DNA from: Sipunculus nudus
Taxonomy: Eukaryota; Annelida; Sipuncula; Golfingiida; Sipunculidae
Assembly: GCA_026874595.1 (NCBI GenBank)
Contig: CM049316.1
Span: 24,449,839 to 24,513,838, forward strand
Reading direction: 5' to 3'
DNA length: 64,000 nt
The notes below the pieces were generated by a model that saw nothing but the letters and a program-made list of their open reading frames with translations, was not told the origin of the DNA and ran no database searches. Positions 11,711 to 24,290 of this stretch are shown one piece after another; the stretch's first letter is position 1, and each line of letters opens with the position of its first letter. A program made the position numbers and the translations under genes.

Positions 11711-11965
11711 TTTGGGGCCTGGACGGTCCAGTGGTAAAACACTCGGCCCTCCCCACTGACGACCCTGGTTTGATCCCATGTATGTGATGAGAGGGGTTGT
11801 AGTTGCCCATCCAATGTCGGTGGTTCTCCCTGGGTTCTCTAGCTTCCTCCAGCTCTCTCATTACATTGGTGTTATGCCCCAAGATGGGGGTCGTGCCGAC
11901 TACTATTAAATCCAGAGAAAATGTCACCATGATTGTATGGTTGTTCCACAGTCCTATGCAACAGG
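11711..11965 (+). repeat. tRNA-derived SINE, family S1
   Basis: The head reads GGACGGTCCAGTGGTAAAAC (A box) and GGTTTGATCCC (B box) 32 bases apart, followed by a body with CTCCCTGGGTTCTCTAGC and a GGTGTTATGCCCCAAGATGG block. This is the layout of a pol III SINE. Only one copy was seen in the window, and its 3' limit is uncertain. Confidence 0.6.
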
Positions 11966-12319
11966 ATTTAGACAGAGACCTTGCTCCGATTTTTTCACTT
12001 TTGGCACTGGAAAAAGAGGGCGCTGATAGGGGATCGTGCAGGGTACCAGTTGATCAAGATCCCCTCACAACAAGTTCCTAAAGTTTGTTATATGTTTAAA
12101 CTATAGTAGGCTTACAAGGATCTTTAGGGGATAATGTTTCATTAAAATATTACCTAAGGTAAAACGTGGTAATGGTGCCAGAAAGACCCATGTACTACCA
12201 AAGGCACAAACAGATGTATTTTTATGTGTATATATTTAGCATTAACAGTAATTACATCAACTTGACACTTACAGCTAACATAAAATCAGTGTATTTAAAT
12301 TGAATACCCGGTACGTATG

Positions 12320-13195
12320 CAGGGATGTGCCCACGCCGGGCGGCGCCGGGCGGGTGCGCCCGTCAGTCTTTCCTGCCGCCCGGCACTTGACTGGAAAGTG
12401 TCAATGCCCGCCCGGCAGTAATATTTTTAAATTGTTTAAGCCATGAGCAAAAATACACGCGTTTAAGCTTATCTGGCCGTGTTTTACCGGTATTACAATT
12501 AGTGACCCCTGTCGAATATATCTAAGTGCATGTCTTCCACACTAGGTGACATCCAGTGGCGCCCAAAATGAATATTTAATAGAAGGTACTCTTCAAAATG
12601 TGCCGTTTAAGTGAATGTTGATGAATAAAATTTGGTACGAAAGAAGTGAACGTAGCTGCTATGGTAGGGCCACCTTGTATCTGTATAAAAGACTAATGCA
12701 GATATCAGCTTCTATGAAATTATATGATGCGCCAAACAATGTTTGATTGAATATAATTGATGATCAACGTAAATATTCGAATACATTTGTAAGGTCACAG
12801 TTCCTAATGAGGCCAAACTGCCGTAGAAAAGTGGATTATGATGTTTGGTATCAGGTTTTAAGCGCGAAAAACTGAATACGGTCCTTTCTTATACCCATAT
12901 TATATGGAAGTATTCAACAAATCCTGACCAACATAATCTGAACTGACAGATGAGTTCACCATGGTGTTTTAACTTTTACAATCAAATGTGCTCTCAGTGG
13001 CGGAATTGCTGTTGGCATATTGGAAATTAATAATACTTTTTAATATTACTAATAATTTATTCATGCAGCTGAAATATCACGAATCACGTCTATAAAAAAT
13101 GAAAGTTTAACTTTAAATATCCCGTGCCCCCCCCCCCCCATTTCACGTGCACGGCCCGCCCGCCCGGCACTCAAATTATTCTGAGCACATCCCTG
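12320..13195. mobile_element. GC-ended MITE, probably hAT-related, 876 bp
   Basis: The left end CAGGGATGTGCCCACGCCGG and the right end (reverse complement CAGGGATGTGCTCAGAATAA) are inverted repeats; both lead into unusually GC-rich CCGGGCGGGCGG-type blocks. The flanks share CGTATG directly outside each end (12314-12319 and 13196-13201). The interior is AT-rich and without coding capacity. A CAGGG terminus is common in hAT elements, but their target duplication is normally 8 bp, so the superfamily is unsettled. Confidence 0.7.
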
Positions 13196-16100
13196 CGTAT
13201 GGGTGCATTGAGTATACAAATTTCCATGGTTGTTGGCCAGATGTCGTGGCAAATTTCCTACCACTGATGGCAGGTCCTTTTCTGTTCATCAAGGAAATGA
13301 GTGCTCCTTTATTTTTTGTTTCTCATCAAATTGTGCTCCTACTAAATTTAATAGTATCATATGATGAACAGTTTGAATATTTAGTGTAAGATATTGTGTC
13401 AGTAAAAGGACTAATCCACACAACTGTCATGTGGATAGATACTATGGGGGGTTTGACACCAGACTGAAAGGTAGGATGTTGAGAGTTCATATCTCAGCTG
13501 TATATCGGACATAAACGAGTGCGTCTTTTGGGGGGTTCCTCTGTGCTATTTAATACTGTATATGTGGGGATTATTACACACTTAGGACGCACATGTGTGG
13601 TTGACCTGGGTGGCATCAAGAAATATAAATAACAGAATAGAAAGTGAAATTTTTTAGTGAATGCTTATGCTACCAGTCTACAACCCTGTCATATAGTGCC
13701 ACACCTTATAATAATGGAACTCTGGAGATGTACATATATATGAAACTAGGAATTAATTAGAAAGCATGAAAGATGGAGATGGTTACCTAAAAAAAATAGC
13801 ATTTAACAATAGCACAGGGTCCACTGAAACACCCCATACACCAGTGTTTTGGGTAACAAAAAAGGACATGCTTTAAACATTTGGGAATACTCAGTGATCT
13901 TTAAATAAATTTTATTATATTTTATTGTAAAATTGAAATTTGATTCTTCTTATTCTCATGGTGTTTTCCATTGGTTCCACAAAGCCAGATAATATCTGTT
14001 GTGTCTTTTGAGCTGTTAACATGAACAGGATATATAAATGCACACATGGTGGTAGTTGAAAATGGCTGATTATATATTACTTAACTGTTTGTGCAATAAA
14101 TGAATGTACAACTTCAATCAAGGATACCGGGGGGGGGGGGGGGGGGAAAGCAGAATGAGTCACCTTGCTGTTTGGATTTCTGGTTATATTAAATTTTTAC
14201 ATATCATCCCTTAGACAAGTTTTTTGTGCCATATGATTGGTTAAAAACAAGGCCTCTTTTACAGAGCTCTTTCATTTTAAAACCACACTATGCAATGTGT
14301 ATGCTGTATCTGTAACCAGCAGTACCATATTGTCCTAAATTGATGATAAGATAATTATCAGTTACCATATCAGTGTAAAATAAAGATTAAATCTTCGACT
14401 TTTGACCAAACAAAACTTCCAGGAAGTGGTTATTCAGGAAATCCCCTTCTGATTTTTGCATTCTCAGTAACATATACAGTCATCATTTACTGACACAGTC
14501 CTGTATTTATTTTGCTCCAGTCTTGCATAGTTCATGATCCAAGTAGCTTAAAAATAGGCATTTGTGTGCTTTATCTTTTGTTTTCTGCAGTTCATAGGGC
14601 TTGGGTCCAGTATCATTCAGTTTTGTGGGACTGTCAATTGATGCTTAATTACTAACAGGCCAATCCAGTTGTTGTGAGTACAACAACTTGTCAACAAGGA
14701 TGTTAATAATAGGTCATGACCTTCCATTGGTTGCTGTTCAGTATTTGCCACATGATTATTCCTTCATTCATGTGTACGTGTCTGTGTGTAGATGATTCAT
14801 TTGTTTGAATGAGGAGTCCGATCAGGATTTACTGATATATTTACTTGAGGCAAGTTCTCCTTGCTTAGTTGAAACTTTGAAGCAACCAGAATTACAGTAT
14901 ATATTATATATATGCCATACATTTAGAGAGTATTTCTTTCTTAAAAGAATTATAAAGTATTTAATAGAACTTTACCTAATCAGTAGTGGAAATATGAGTG
15001 TAGATCATCTGGATTTTAATAGCAGTATGATTAAAGGATTTGTTTGTGCAGCCTAAATCTCTGCAAAGTATTCATATATATACTAGATATAGCCTATGCA
15101 AGCCTCATTTGTTTATCCCCCAACAAGACTTATATAGCTACCTATAGCTCAGATAATCTGAATATAAATTTGATCATTGATTTCCAACCTTGCACATGCT
15201 TGTGTATGAGTGGTATAGTTCTCTTAACATTATGTCTTCCCTGGTAAGTTGTAATGTACCTGTCGATATGGATTGTTACAAGTATAGTTAATTTGCCTTT
15301 CGTTTGTGACTAAACGCTGGAGGACACCTGACTGTGAGGATATTTGTATCAGATCAGGTTGTTGTATGACTTCCTTATTCCTATAATGAGTCACTGGGGT
15401 GGACTCCATGCATGATTTTGTGTTACTCATCATTGTATAAAAATGAAATAGTTGTACAGATGAAATGGGCAGATAATTAGGGCATTTTATGTTTTTACAT
15501 TTGCCATCATATTGCCGTATACTAATGGTTTATATGAGTAATTAGCTACATTGTTAAGTATAGTTGTATCCTTTTGCATCTTGCTTGCAACAGCTGTATT
15601 GAGTGCATTCCTATTTAGGACAATTGATTACTCATTCCTTGCAGAATATGACTTCAGAGATGCACATCCCTGCAAGTACGAATTATACATATATATATGC
15701 TGCTTTGATGCTGTCCAAAATGGCATCAATATCAACTGTGAGAAAGGCCCAAGTGGTACAGCTTGTGTACATGGCATGCCTCCCAATATGAAACATGCTT
15801 TCAACCAGACTGCAGTGCAGTCTGAGTATATAGTCACTTAATTCCAATAAAAAAATATTCAGATCCCATTGTTTAACACATTTTAACTTGTCCTTGCCTC
15901 AATATCTGTATCTCCACAGTGAATGTGATTGAAATCTATAAACAACATCAGATATCTTTGACATGTGATATACCTGTGTGCAATATACACATTCAATGCA
16001 TGTACCTTAAAATACGTCTTGATTCTAGTCACATCCCACCTTGATATACCGGTAGACCTACTTTCTTACTTAGCCTGAAACAGTTAAGAACCACAAATTG

Positions 16101-17178
16101 TGAGTCAAGCTTATAACTCACACCAAATTATGAGAGATGGTCATGTCCAGATACAAATGGATCTCATTGTTCATTGTGGCACATATATGGTTGTTTTTAA
16201 ACTGAGTGCATTATTTCAATCAGATAAACATAAGTATTAACCACTAACTTCATATCAACCAACAAGATTTAACCTTTTATCATGTGTGGTTTATATTTTT
16301 GGGAGGGGTTGTATACATGTTATGTAGAATTTAACAACCTACACAGCCTTGCCCAGTTGTGGGTTTCACTGCATACATGGGCTACACAGGTCAGTGTGCT
16401 CTGGTTGCTGCCATGGATGGATGGTTACATACGGCTGTGTTACAACTAATAACAGGAGATGCATCTCTATTCTTTAGATGCAAGGACACCTGCATAATAA
16501 TTGCTGCTTATCATATATAAGCAGTAATTTTTTGTATATTCATTTGAACAGATGCTTTGCCATAAGTATAAATAGCTAGTTTTTGTGGTAGTAATCAATG
16601 TGGCATTTATAGATGTCTTATACTGGTGAACATTAATAAATACTGATATTTATTTTTAGCAATACTGTGTTGTGTCCTCAGAGGAAGGTCTTCCAGAGTA
16701 GAAACTTAATGTGAAAGGTAAAGACTTACAGAGTTCAGATGGTGTGCAGTTATTTATTTACATATTTTATCTACCGGTGATTTTTTTCCCCTAAAAAGTA
16801 CAGTTTCAAAAGGAAGAAGTTCAGTACCAGGGAACCATACATACACTGCAGTGTGAAAGTGAACAAACTATGTACACGTACAGAATTGCAGGTGTAACAC
16901 TGCATTGTTCATTTATAGTATAAGGGCAGCTGGGGATGGAGAGATATTCATATTGGTTTTCAGCCCAGATTCAAAGATTGATAATGTTTATTAAATTTTT
17001 ATAAATTTGTATCAAAGAGCTGGCTTTGTGAAATATATTTTTATCATATCAGTGTGCCCATGGTAGTATCATTTTACCATTTTAGTGGTAGTGAACCTGA
17101 GCTCAATCACGCTAAACACATATAGTCCATAGGAACACTATATTAGTATTTTTCAACTGCATATTAAAAAGCATAATT
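13196..17178. other. CpG-poor unique sequence, no gene seen
   Basis: About 4 kb, AT-rich, with very few CpG and no known domain in open frames. It contains a poly-G run at 14128-14147. It may be intron or transcribed gene-body sequence, judging by CpG loss alone. Confidence 0.4.
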
Positions 17179-17499
17179 TTTAGCTCAGCTGACTTTTAGT
17201 CATGCTGGGCTATAGTAATGGGTCTTTGTCCGGCGTCCTTCCGTCTGTCCGGCCGGCCGGCCGTTAGCAGGGCACAAATCGTAACCGTAGGGGCTAGGGC
17301 CATGAACCCTATGCAGTCTTAGAGGTTCTAAAAAGATCTCCTTGCAAACCTGAAATTAGGTCACTGCGACCTATTTTCGAAGTTATGGGGTGTGTTTGCA
17401 CCCCCATGAAATAATTCTTTTAGCCAAAATTTTCATCCCAGACCTTCCATCTTTCACATACAGCTCACCTACCAACAGAGGAAGAACCATAATTATTTT

Positions 17500-17945
17500 G
17501 AGGTCACAAGGTCAAAGGTCAAGGTCACAGAACTAACTGCTTTGAAAAGCCTCAGGATGCATTTTAAGGCAAACCTTTCATCCCAATTCTTTGATCTTTC
17601 ACATAAATCTCACCTACTAAGTGGGAGAAGAATCCTACAGATGTTGAGGTCACAAGGTCAAAGGTCAGGGTCACAGGATCCACTTCTTTGAAAAGGTTGT
17701 GGACACATTTCAAGCTAGACCTTTCATTCCAAACCTTTCAGCACTGATATCGCTTCTCTGCCAACAGGGGAAAAGACCTGTTGATTTTGAGGTCAAAGGT
17801 CAAGTTCACAGCACCCTCTTCTTGCGTGGAGTCATTTTAAGGCAAACTTTTTAATCTATACTTTCCATCTGTCATATATGGCTTGCCTACCAATAGGAGA
17901 AAAAGCCTATTGATGTTGAGTTCAAAAGGTCAAAGGTCAAGGTCA
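17500..17945 (+). repeat. About 140-bp tandem repeat carrying DR1-type AGGTCA motifs
   Basis: Four units each hold AGGTCAAAGGTCAAGGTCA or a near variant, at 17509, 17655, 17790 and 17927, within units that also repeat CTTTCATCCCAxxxCTTT and ACCTACxAACAGxGGAAGA-like text. Confidence 0.75.
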
Positions 17946-18092
17946 CAATATTGTTCTAAATGCTTGTGAACATATTTCAAGTGAAACTGTTCAACCCAAA
18001 CCTTAAGTCTTTCACATATGCCACATCTATGCATCACTGAATTTGATTCAAACTTCATATTTATGGGTCTTTTTGCATGAAGAAATAACTAA

Positions 18093-19916
18093 TTGTATCC
18101 GCCAAAACAGAGTTTTGCGGATACTATGTTTTCAGCTGCACGCCGCCGCCGCCGCCGCGTAGGTGTCCGGAGAACTCCTCCGTAACCGCTGGGCGGAATT
18201 TTCCTAAACCCGGGATTATGTTCGGGTCACATGTGAACTGCTGCGCCCCGATTTTGTTTTGACCTCTGACCTTTCCTTTGCGCTCTGCGTCCGTTTGTGC
18301 GTCTGTTTCCTCACATAAACCCACATATATCGGGAACCGTTTGACCGATCAGGAAAATTTTTTTGCACAAATGTAGCCCTCGGTGAGCTTGATAACATAC
18401 ACCAAAAATGGTGGCGCCACCTGCAACCATGTTTGCACAGTGTCCATCTGTTCGTCTGCCTTGGGTTAAAATCACTCATATCTCTGCAGTGACTTGACTA
18501 ATTCACCTGAAATTGGGCATGCGTAAACATCCTGGATAGCTTTTCTGATTTTATGACAGGTGGCGCCACCTACATTCACGTTTACGCTGCAGACATCCAA
18601 GCTCATATCTCGGGAACCGTTTGACCGATCAGAAAAATTATTTTGCACAAATGTAGCCTTGGAGAGCTTTATAACATACACCAAAAATGGTGGCGCCATC
18701 TGCAACCATGTTTGCACAGTGTCCATCTGTTCGTCTGCCTTGGGTTAAAATCACTCATATCTCTGCAGTGACTTGACTAATTCACCTGAAATTGGGCATG
18801 CGTATACATCCTGGATAGCTTTTCTGATTTTATGACAGGTGGCGCCACCTACATTCACGTTTAAGCTGCAGACATCCAAGCTCATATCTCGGGAACCTTT
18901 TCACCGATCAGAAAAATTCTTTTGCACAAATGTAGCACTTGGAGAGCTTTATAACATACACCAAAAATGGTGGCGCTACCTGCAACCATGTTTGCACAGT
19001 GTCCATCTGTTTGTCTGCCTTGGGTTAAAATCACTCATATCTCTGCAGTGACTTGACTAATTCACCTGAAATTTGGCATGCGTATACATCCTGGATAGCT
19101 TTTCTGATTTTATGACAGGTGGCGCCACCTACATTCATGTTTACGCTGCAGACATCCAAGCTCATATCTCAGGAACCGTTTGACCGATCAGGAAAATTTT
19201 TTTGCACAAATGTAGCCCTTGGAGAGCTTTATAACATACACCGAAAATGGTGGCACCACCTGCAACCATGTTTGCCCAGTGTCCATCTGTTCGTCTGCCT
19301 TGGGTTAAAATCACTCATATCTCTGCAGTGGTTTGACTAATTCACCTGAAATTCGGCATGCTTATACATCCTGGATAGCTTTTCTGATTTTATGACAGGT
19401 GGCGCCACCTACAATCAAGTTTACGCTGCAGACATCCAAGCTCATATCTAGGGAACCGTTTGACCGATTGGGCCAAAATTTTGCATGTGTATAAATCTCA
19501 CATAGCTCTTTATCATATGCAAAACTGGTGGCGCCACCTGCAGCCATGTTTGCACAGCTCCCATCTGTTTGTCTGCCATGGGATAAAATCACTCATATCT
19601 CGGCAGTGGTTTGACTTATCTTCCTAAAATTTTGCAAGTTTATACATCCCCGACAGCTCTCTTGATTTTATGACAGGTGGCGCCACCTGCATTCTAGTTT
19701 ATGCAGCAGATATCCAAGCTCATATTTTGGGAACTGTTTGACCGATTGGGCCAAAGTTTTGCATGTGTATAGAGCTTTCTGGATTTTTTCGTAGGTAGCG
19801 CAACCTACATACACAATTTGGCTGCAGACATCCATGCTAATATGCAACACTTCACCCGTTCCACTCTGATTTAGGGGGATACAAGTAGTCGCTTGTCGAC
19901 TACCCGTATTCTAGTT
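18093..19916 (+). mobile_element. Helitron-like non-autonomous element A1 (full length)
   Basis: The left end TTGTATCCGCCAAAACAGAG continues to TTTTGCGGATAC, forming a hairpin; the right end has the hairpin GTAGTCGCTTGTCGACTAC followed by CCGTATT and CTAG at 19911-19914. There are no terminal inverted repeats, no clear target duplication and no coding capacity. The core is a 280-bp tandem array. A 3' hairpin followed by CTAG is the Helitron signature. It splits repeat B1. Open frames of 60-90 codons in it recur because the repeat recurs and are not genes. Confidence 0.75.
18545..19800 (+). repeat. 280-bp dimeric tandem repeat inside A1
   Basis: GGTGGCGCCACC or a one-base variant occurs at 18559, 18689, 18838, 18969, 19118, 19249, 19398, 19527 and 19677. 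Spacing alternates near 130 and 150, giving a 280-bp period of two related half-units, each also containing CTCATATCTC and a TTTGAC block. Confidence 0.85.
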
Positions 19917-21258
19917 GATTTTGAGGTCAGCTGGTCAGGAGGTTAAAGGTTGCAGGTCTAAGTTATTCACTCATTGCTTGCCAAGTAATTACACCCGGCC
20001 AGATGTAAGTGGTAAGTAGTTACCCATTATTTAGAAAGAATCCAGTTGATATGTGGGCAAAAGGCCAAGGTCATAGGTCAGGGATGTTCACAATAACTTA
20101 TTTTGTAGACCATCTCTATTTTTCTTGTTTTCTTGAATATATAACCATGGCACTCACAACTGGTACATCTCACTATGTGCCCATAATTGTCAGTGACACT
20201 TGTGCTATATGACTCCCTTTTGTATCAGCTCGTGGAGTGATAAGGATATATCGTTAGTGCATAACAAAAACACTGTTGCCGGAATGCTTTGGCCAGGCAT
20301 TAAGACTATGAGAGTTAAGTGTTAAGGTTTAGCTACTGATTTATAAAATGATGGGAACATTTTGCAGTTTATATCATGGAATCATAGCAATAAACTTAGT
20401 TTTCTAGATATCTGAATATTATTATACAAATCATCAGATATACCAGCAAGTGTTTGTTCTGATAATATGTGGGTCTTTACCTGGATTTAGGATGGCTTTA
20501 TTTGATTACAAGACTCTTAGTGATGCTTTCTGCATTTCTTTTCTTTTAGGTTTTGCAGTTTACCTACCCTGCTGACCCCATTGAATAGCAAGCTGATAAA
20601 TAAAACAAATTGGACTTGCACTTTTTACATTTGCATAAATCTGATATGAGAGCTCTCCAACCTGATCATGCCTTTTGAATTGTTTTGGACATTCATAACT
20701 GTTACATTCTTTGAAGCAATTGCTACAAGTTTAGTGTCTTATTGGAGGATGTGTGATATCAAATGTCAGACTTTTCAGAAAAGCATTATGTCTGCCAGGT
20801 AGCCATTTTAGAAATCCTTTTGCCAGGGCAGTTTCTGTGATTTTTTTATGATGTTTGGTCCCTTTTAGAGGATGTTTGTTGTTCAATTTCCGACCTGTCA
20901 GAAATCCAATATGGCCACCAGGAAGCCATCTTTAAATTCCTTTAGAACATATTATCTCAAGAACTATTAAAGTGAATGCAGTTGGATGTATATTAATGTT
21001 ATCTTGCATTGGGTCAAAGATTTCTTAATAAATATAAATCATTTAGGAAAGCTCAGTACAGTTGGCTTGTATTGAATAAAAATTAATATGGAAGCACCCG
21101 TTTCACAATAATTCTTGCCTGGATTTCCTTGATCTTTTGCTATATTTTGATCTTAAATGTGGCCTGTGTGGTATTCCTTTTGAGACTGACAGGTATCGAG
21201 CAAGCTGTGGGATTAGTTCCTGATAGCTCAACAACCATACATTTTGCCTCAGACCATC

Positions 21259-23102
21259 ATTGTATCCCCAGACAAAGTCGGGATACTATGGTTTCACGAT
21301 GGTCCCGCCGCCGCCACAGAAAAACCTTGTGAGTGGGATAACTCAAAAATATTTCACTGATTTTTTTCAAACTTTACATTTGTATAGATATAGGTAAGGG
21401 GACGAAGCCTATTTAAAATGGGGTCATGACCTATGCTAGGAGAATGACCTTGACCTTGAATAGGTCTATTATTGCTGAAAATAACACAAATTCTTAAATA
21501 TCTCAAGTAAGCTTGCATGGACTGGTCTAAAAATTAAGGTGACCGAAGATCTTGGATAGCCTTGTGATATACCGGAAACTGGTGGCGCCACCTATTATCC
21601 TTTTCTTGTTTTTACGCCTTTTAATACCCCCATAATTGCCACTTGACAGTACTGTAAGCATTATAAGTCAAAAACTAATGAACAGATTTCTTTCATATTA
21701 TGCACATGTAGAAAGATGGGCTATGGGATGAGGTCTGTTTACATTTGGGTCATGACCTTTACCATGAGAGTGGCCTTGACCTTTAATGTGTCCATATTTG
21801 GTGAAAATCACACACCTCTTATGATATCTCCAGTGTTGATAGCCATATGGATTTCAAACGTGACTTATGTATGGCCCACTACTAAAGTAAGAACCCTATA
21901 GGTTCTAGGGTCATGAGGTCTAAGGTCAAGGTCACTGGACTTGCATCTTACAAGATACTGTGGATGTATTTTAAGCAAAACTTTCAAGGTCTTCCATCTT
22001 GAATATATAGCTCACTTGCCAATAGTGGATGATCCATATCAATTTTGGGGTCACAAGAACAAAGGTCAAGGCCACAGGAGCTATATGTCAAAAAATCAGT
22101 TGCTCGATGATAATTCCTGCTTTTATTGATGAATTGATTTCAAACTTGACTTATATATGTCCCATTGAAAAAGCAAGACTCCAATTGATTTTTGGGTCAT
22201 GAGGTCAAAGGTCAAGGTCACAGGACACATCTTTAAAAAGATTGTGGATGCATTTTCAGCCAAACATTTCATCTCAGACCTTTCATCTTGCACATATAGT
22301 TCATCTCCTAGAGGAAGACCCATATCAATTTTGAGGTCGCAAGGTCAAAGGTGAAGGTCACAGGAGCCATCTGTCCAAAAATTAGTTTCTGGATGATAAT
22401 TCCTGCTTTTATTGATGTATGGATTTCAAACTTGACTTGTATATGACCCATTGGAAAAGCAAGACCCGAATTGATTTTGGGATCATGAGGTCAAAGGTCA
22501 AGGTCACAGGACACATCTTCAAAAAGATGTGGATGCATTTTCAGCCAAACATTTCATCTCAGACATTTCATCTTGCACATACAGTTCCCCTGCCAATAGA
22601 GGAAGAAGCCTGTCAATTATGAGGTCACAAGGTCAAAGGTGAAAGTCACAGGAGCCATCTGTCCAAAAATTAGTTCCTGAAATAATAATTCAAGCTTGGA
22701 TTAATATATGGATTTCAAACCTGACTTATATATGGCCCATCAATAAATCTAGACCTCTATTGATTTATATATAAAAGTGGATGATCAATATCAATTTTGG
22801 GGTCACAAGGCCAAAGGTCAAGGCCACAGGAGCCATCTGTCCAAAAATTAGTTTCTGGATGATAATTCCTGCTTTTATTGATGTATAGATGTCCCATTGA
22901 AAAAGCAAGACCCCAATTGATTTTTGGGATCATGAGGTCAAAGGTCAAGGTCACAGGATCAACATCTTCAAAAAGATTGTTGATTGATAGATTGAAGAAA
23001 CAGTAATTGCTTGCCAAGTGTCAGTATATGTTGCTAAAAATGGGGGCCTATTCTTAAAGGGGGGGCCTATTCTATGTCAGGGGATACTAGAAATATCTAG
23101 TT
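21259..23102 (+). mobile_element. Helitron-like element D, sister family of A
   Basis: The left end ATTGTATCCCCAGACAAAG continues to TCGGGATACTATG, the same hairpin plan as A, and is followed like A by a CCGCCGCCGCC block. The right end GGGGATAC is followed by hairpin CTAGAAATATCTAG and TT. The core is a roughly 143-bp tandem array with DR1-type motifs. One GGTGGCGCCACC lies near 21583. No coding capacity. Confidence 0.65.
21900..22995 (+). repeat. About 143-bp tandem repeat with DR1-type motifs inside D
   Basis: AGGTCAAAGGTCAAGGTCA is exact at 22202, 22488 and 22935, with variants near 21915, 22058, 22342, 22630 and 22805. Units also repeat GATGATAATTCCTGCTTTTA and GATTTCAAACTTGACTTAT. Spacing between the central copies is 140-146 bp. 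Confidence 0.8.
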
Positions 23103-23275
23103 CACTATGTTTTAACCAGACATATATGATAAGAATTTATGGCAATGTAGAAAGTTTAAACAAAATTGGCATATAGGTTCTGCAACAATTTTACTAGTTG
23201 TGAATCGCAGCCCATGATGTCACAGGTCATGCTTGGCAGCTGAGCGTCATGACCCATGGGTCACTTGTTATATAT

Positions 23276-24290
23276 CAGGGTTGGACAAAACCCGGATTAA
23301 GCATAAAACCCAGCCCAGTGGGTTTTACTAGGTAAACCCTGGTAAACCTGGGTTTTATGGGTTTTATTGGCAATATAGTCTCAAATGGCAACTGACTTAA
23401 CTCAAAATTTCTTATACCAGCTTGAGAATTACTGTGATCAGTATGCTTCTTTGCTTTAAAATATATATCCAACTATATAAATATATATAACTGATATTAG
23501 TGAAATATAGCAGTTATTATGATAATTAAAAAAATCAGGAGTCTTTTAGATGGAGTATAAACCTACCATACTTTGTAACTCCCATTATTTCAATCATATT
23601 TCTATCTAAATCTATCATTTGTATTATTTAATGATTTTGAAATAATTTCCTTTGCATCAATGAAAGTTGAAAGTTGATGGATTACTTATTGGGTGTGTAC
23701 AAAAACTGGTTAACTGGTTGACACAAGATGGTTACTGACTGCCAAGTGTCAACTGATTGGCAGTACATGTATAGGATACCACACAGATGAAGCCACAGAC
23801 ACCTCAGTGCTTGTGTCATATGCATCCAATCTTCTCTGTATGCCAGCCAGTTCTGCTGCAGTAGAATGTGTATTCTCTAACTTTGGCTACATTCAAAACA
23901 AGATTCGCAATCGACTTGAGTAAAACATGCTACAAAGCTTGTGGCCTGCTATCGTGCCTTTTGTGGACATTCTGAACTGGACTGGTAGCAGTTTGTATAA
24001 AACAGTTTGAACATAATACATGATGTATCAAAATAGCATTGGTGCATGACACAATTTCTTGCTTGTGTGCTTCTTCATTAATATCTGTGATGTTGCTAAT
24101 CTATTGGCATTAAACTTATTTCATGGACAATCACTGTAGTTTTTCCTCTTTATTTGATTAAATGCATTTTATGCAGTGATTCTGAGATTGAGAAGAATGC
24201 TTCTAGAAAAGCCCAAATCATATTGCCCATATAACCAGCATGTAGGTTTTAAGGCTTATTGCTCGCCCGGGTATTACCTGCCCAACTCTT
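23276..24290 (+). mobile_element. hAT transposon deletion derivative, 1,015 bp
   Basis: It starts CAGGGTTGGACAAAACCCGG and ends CCCGGGTATTACCTGCCCAA-CTCTT, imperfect inverted repeats. An 8-bp duplication TTATATAT lies directly outside both ends (23268-23275 and 24291-24298), as hAT insertion predicts. The interior keeps only the C-terminal dimerisation region of the transposase. The left end sits immediately after the CTTG terminus of B1. Confidence 0.88.
23756..23988 (+). pseudogene. hAT transposase C-terminal fragment, frameshifted
   Basis: The frame ending at the stop 23921-23923 reads LCMPASSAAVECVFSNFGYI and then NKIRNRLE, the classic hAT dimerisation motif (PASSAxxERxFS...RNRL). After the stop, similarity continues in another frame as ATKLVACYRAF up to a stop at 23986. 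A frameshift has therefore split the domain. Catalytic residues and the BED finger are absent. It lies inside the deletion derivative, so the element cannot move itself. Confidence 0.85.

Larger units (their letters stand above)
17179..23267 (+). mobile_element. Hairpin-ended repeat family B, copy B1 (interrupted by A1 and D)
   Basis: The left end TTTTAGCTCAGCTGAC pairs with the following AGTCAxxCTGxGCTA as a hairpin. The right end is CAGCTGAGCGTCATGACC followed by the palindrome TGACCCATGGGTCA and CTTG at 23264-23267. Between lie (CCGT)-rich sequence, a DR1-rich tandem array (17500-17945), element A1 and element D. No transposase is seen, so it is non-autonomous. The hairpin ends resemble Helitron-like or Helentron-derived elements; that class is an inference. 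Confidence 0.6.

Noticed and set aside
18124-19850. Several 60-92 codon frames with repeated peptides such as MAPPTFTF and GGATCHKI
   Set aside because: The peptides repeat because the 280-bp DNA unit repeats; equivalent frames in A2-A6 contain stops, with no sign of protein-level constraint.
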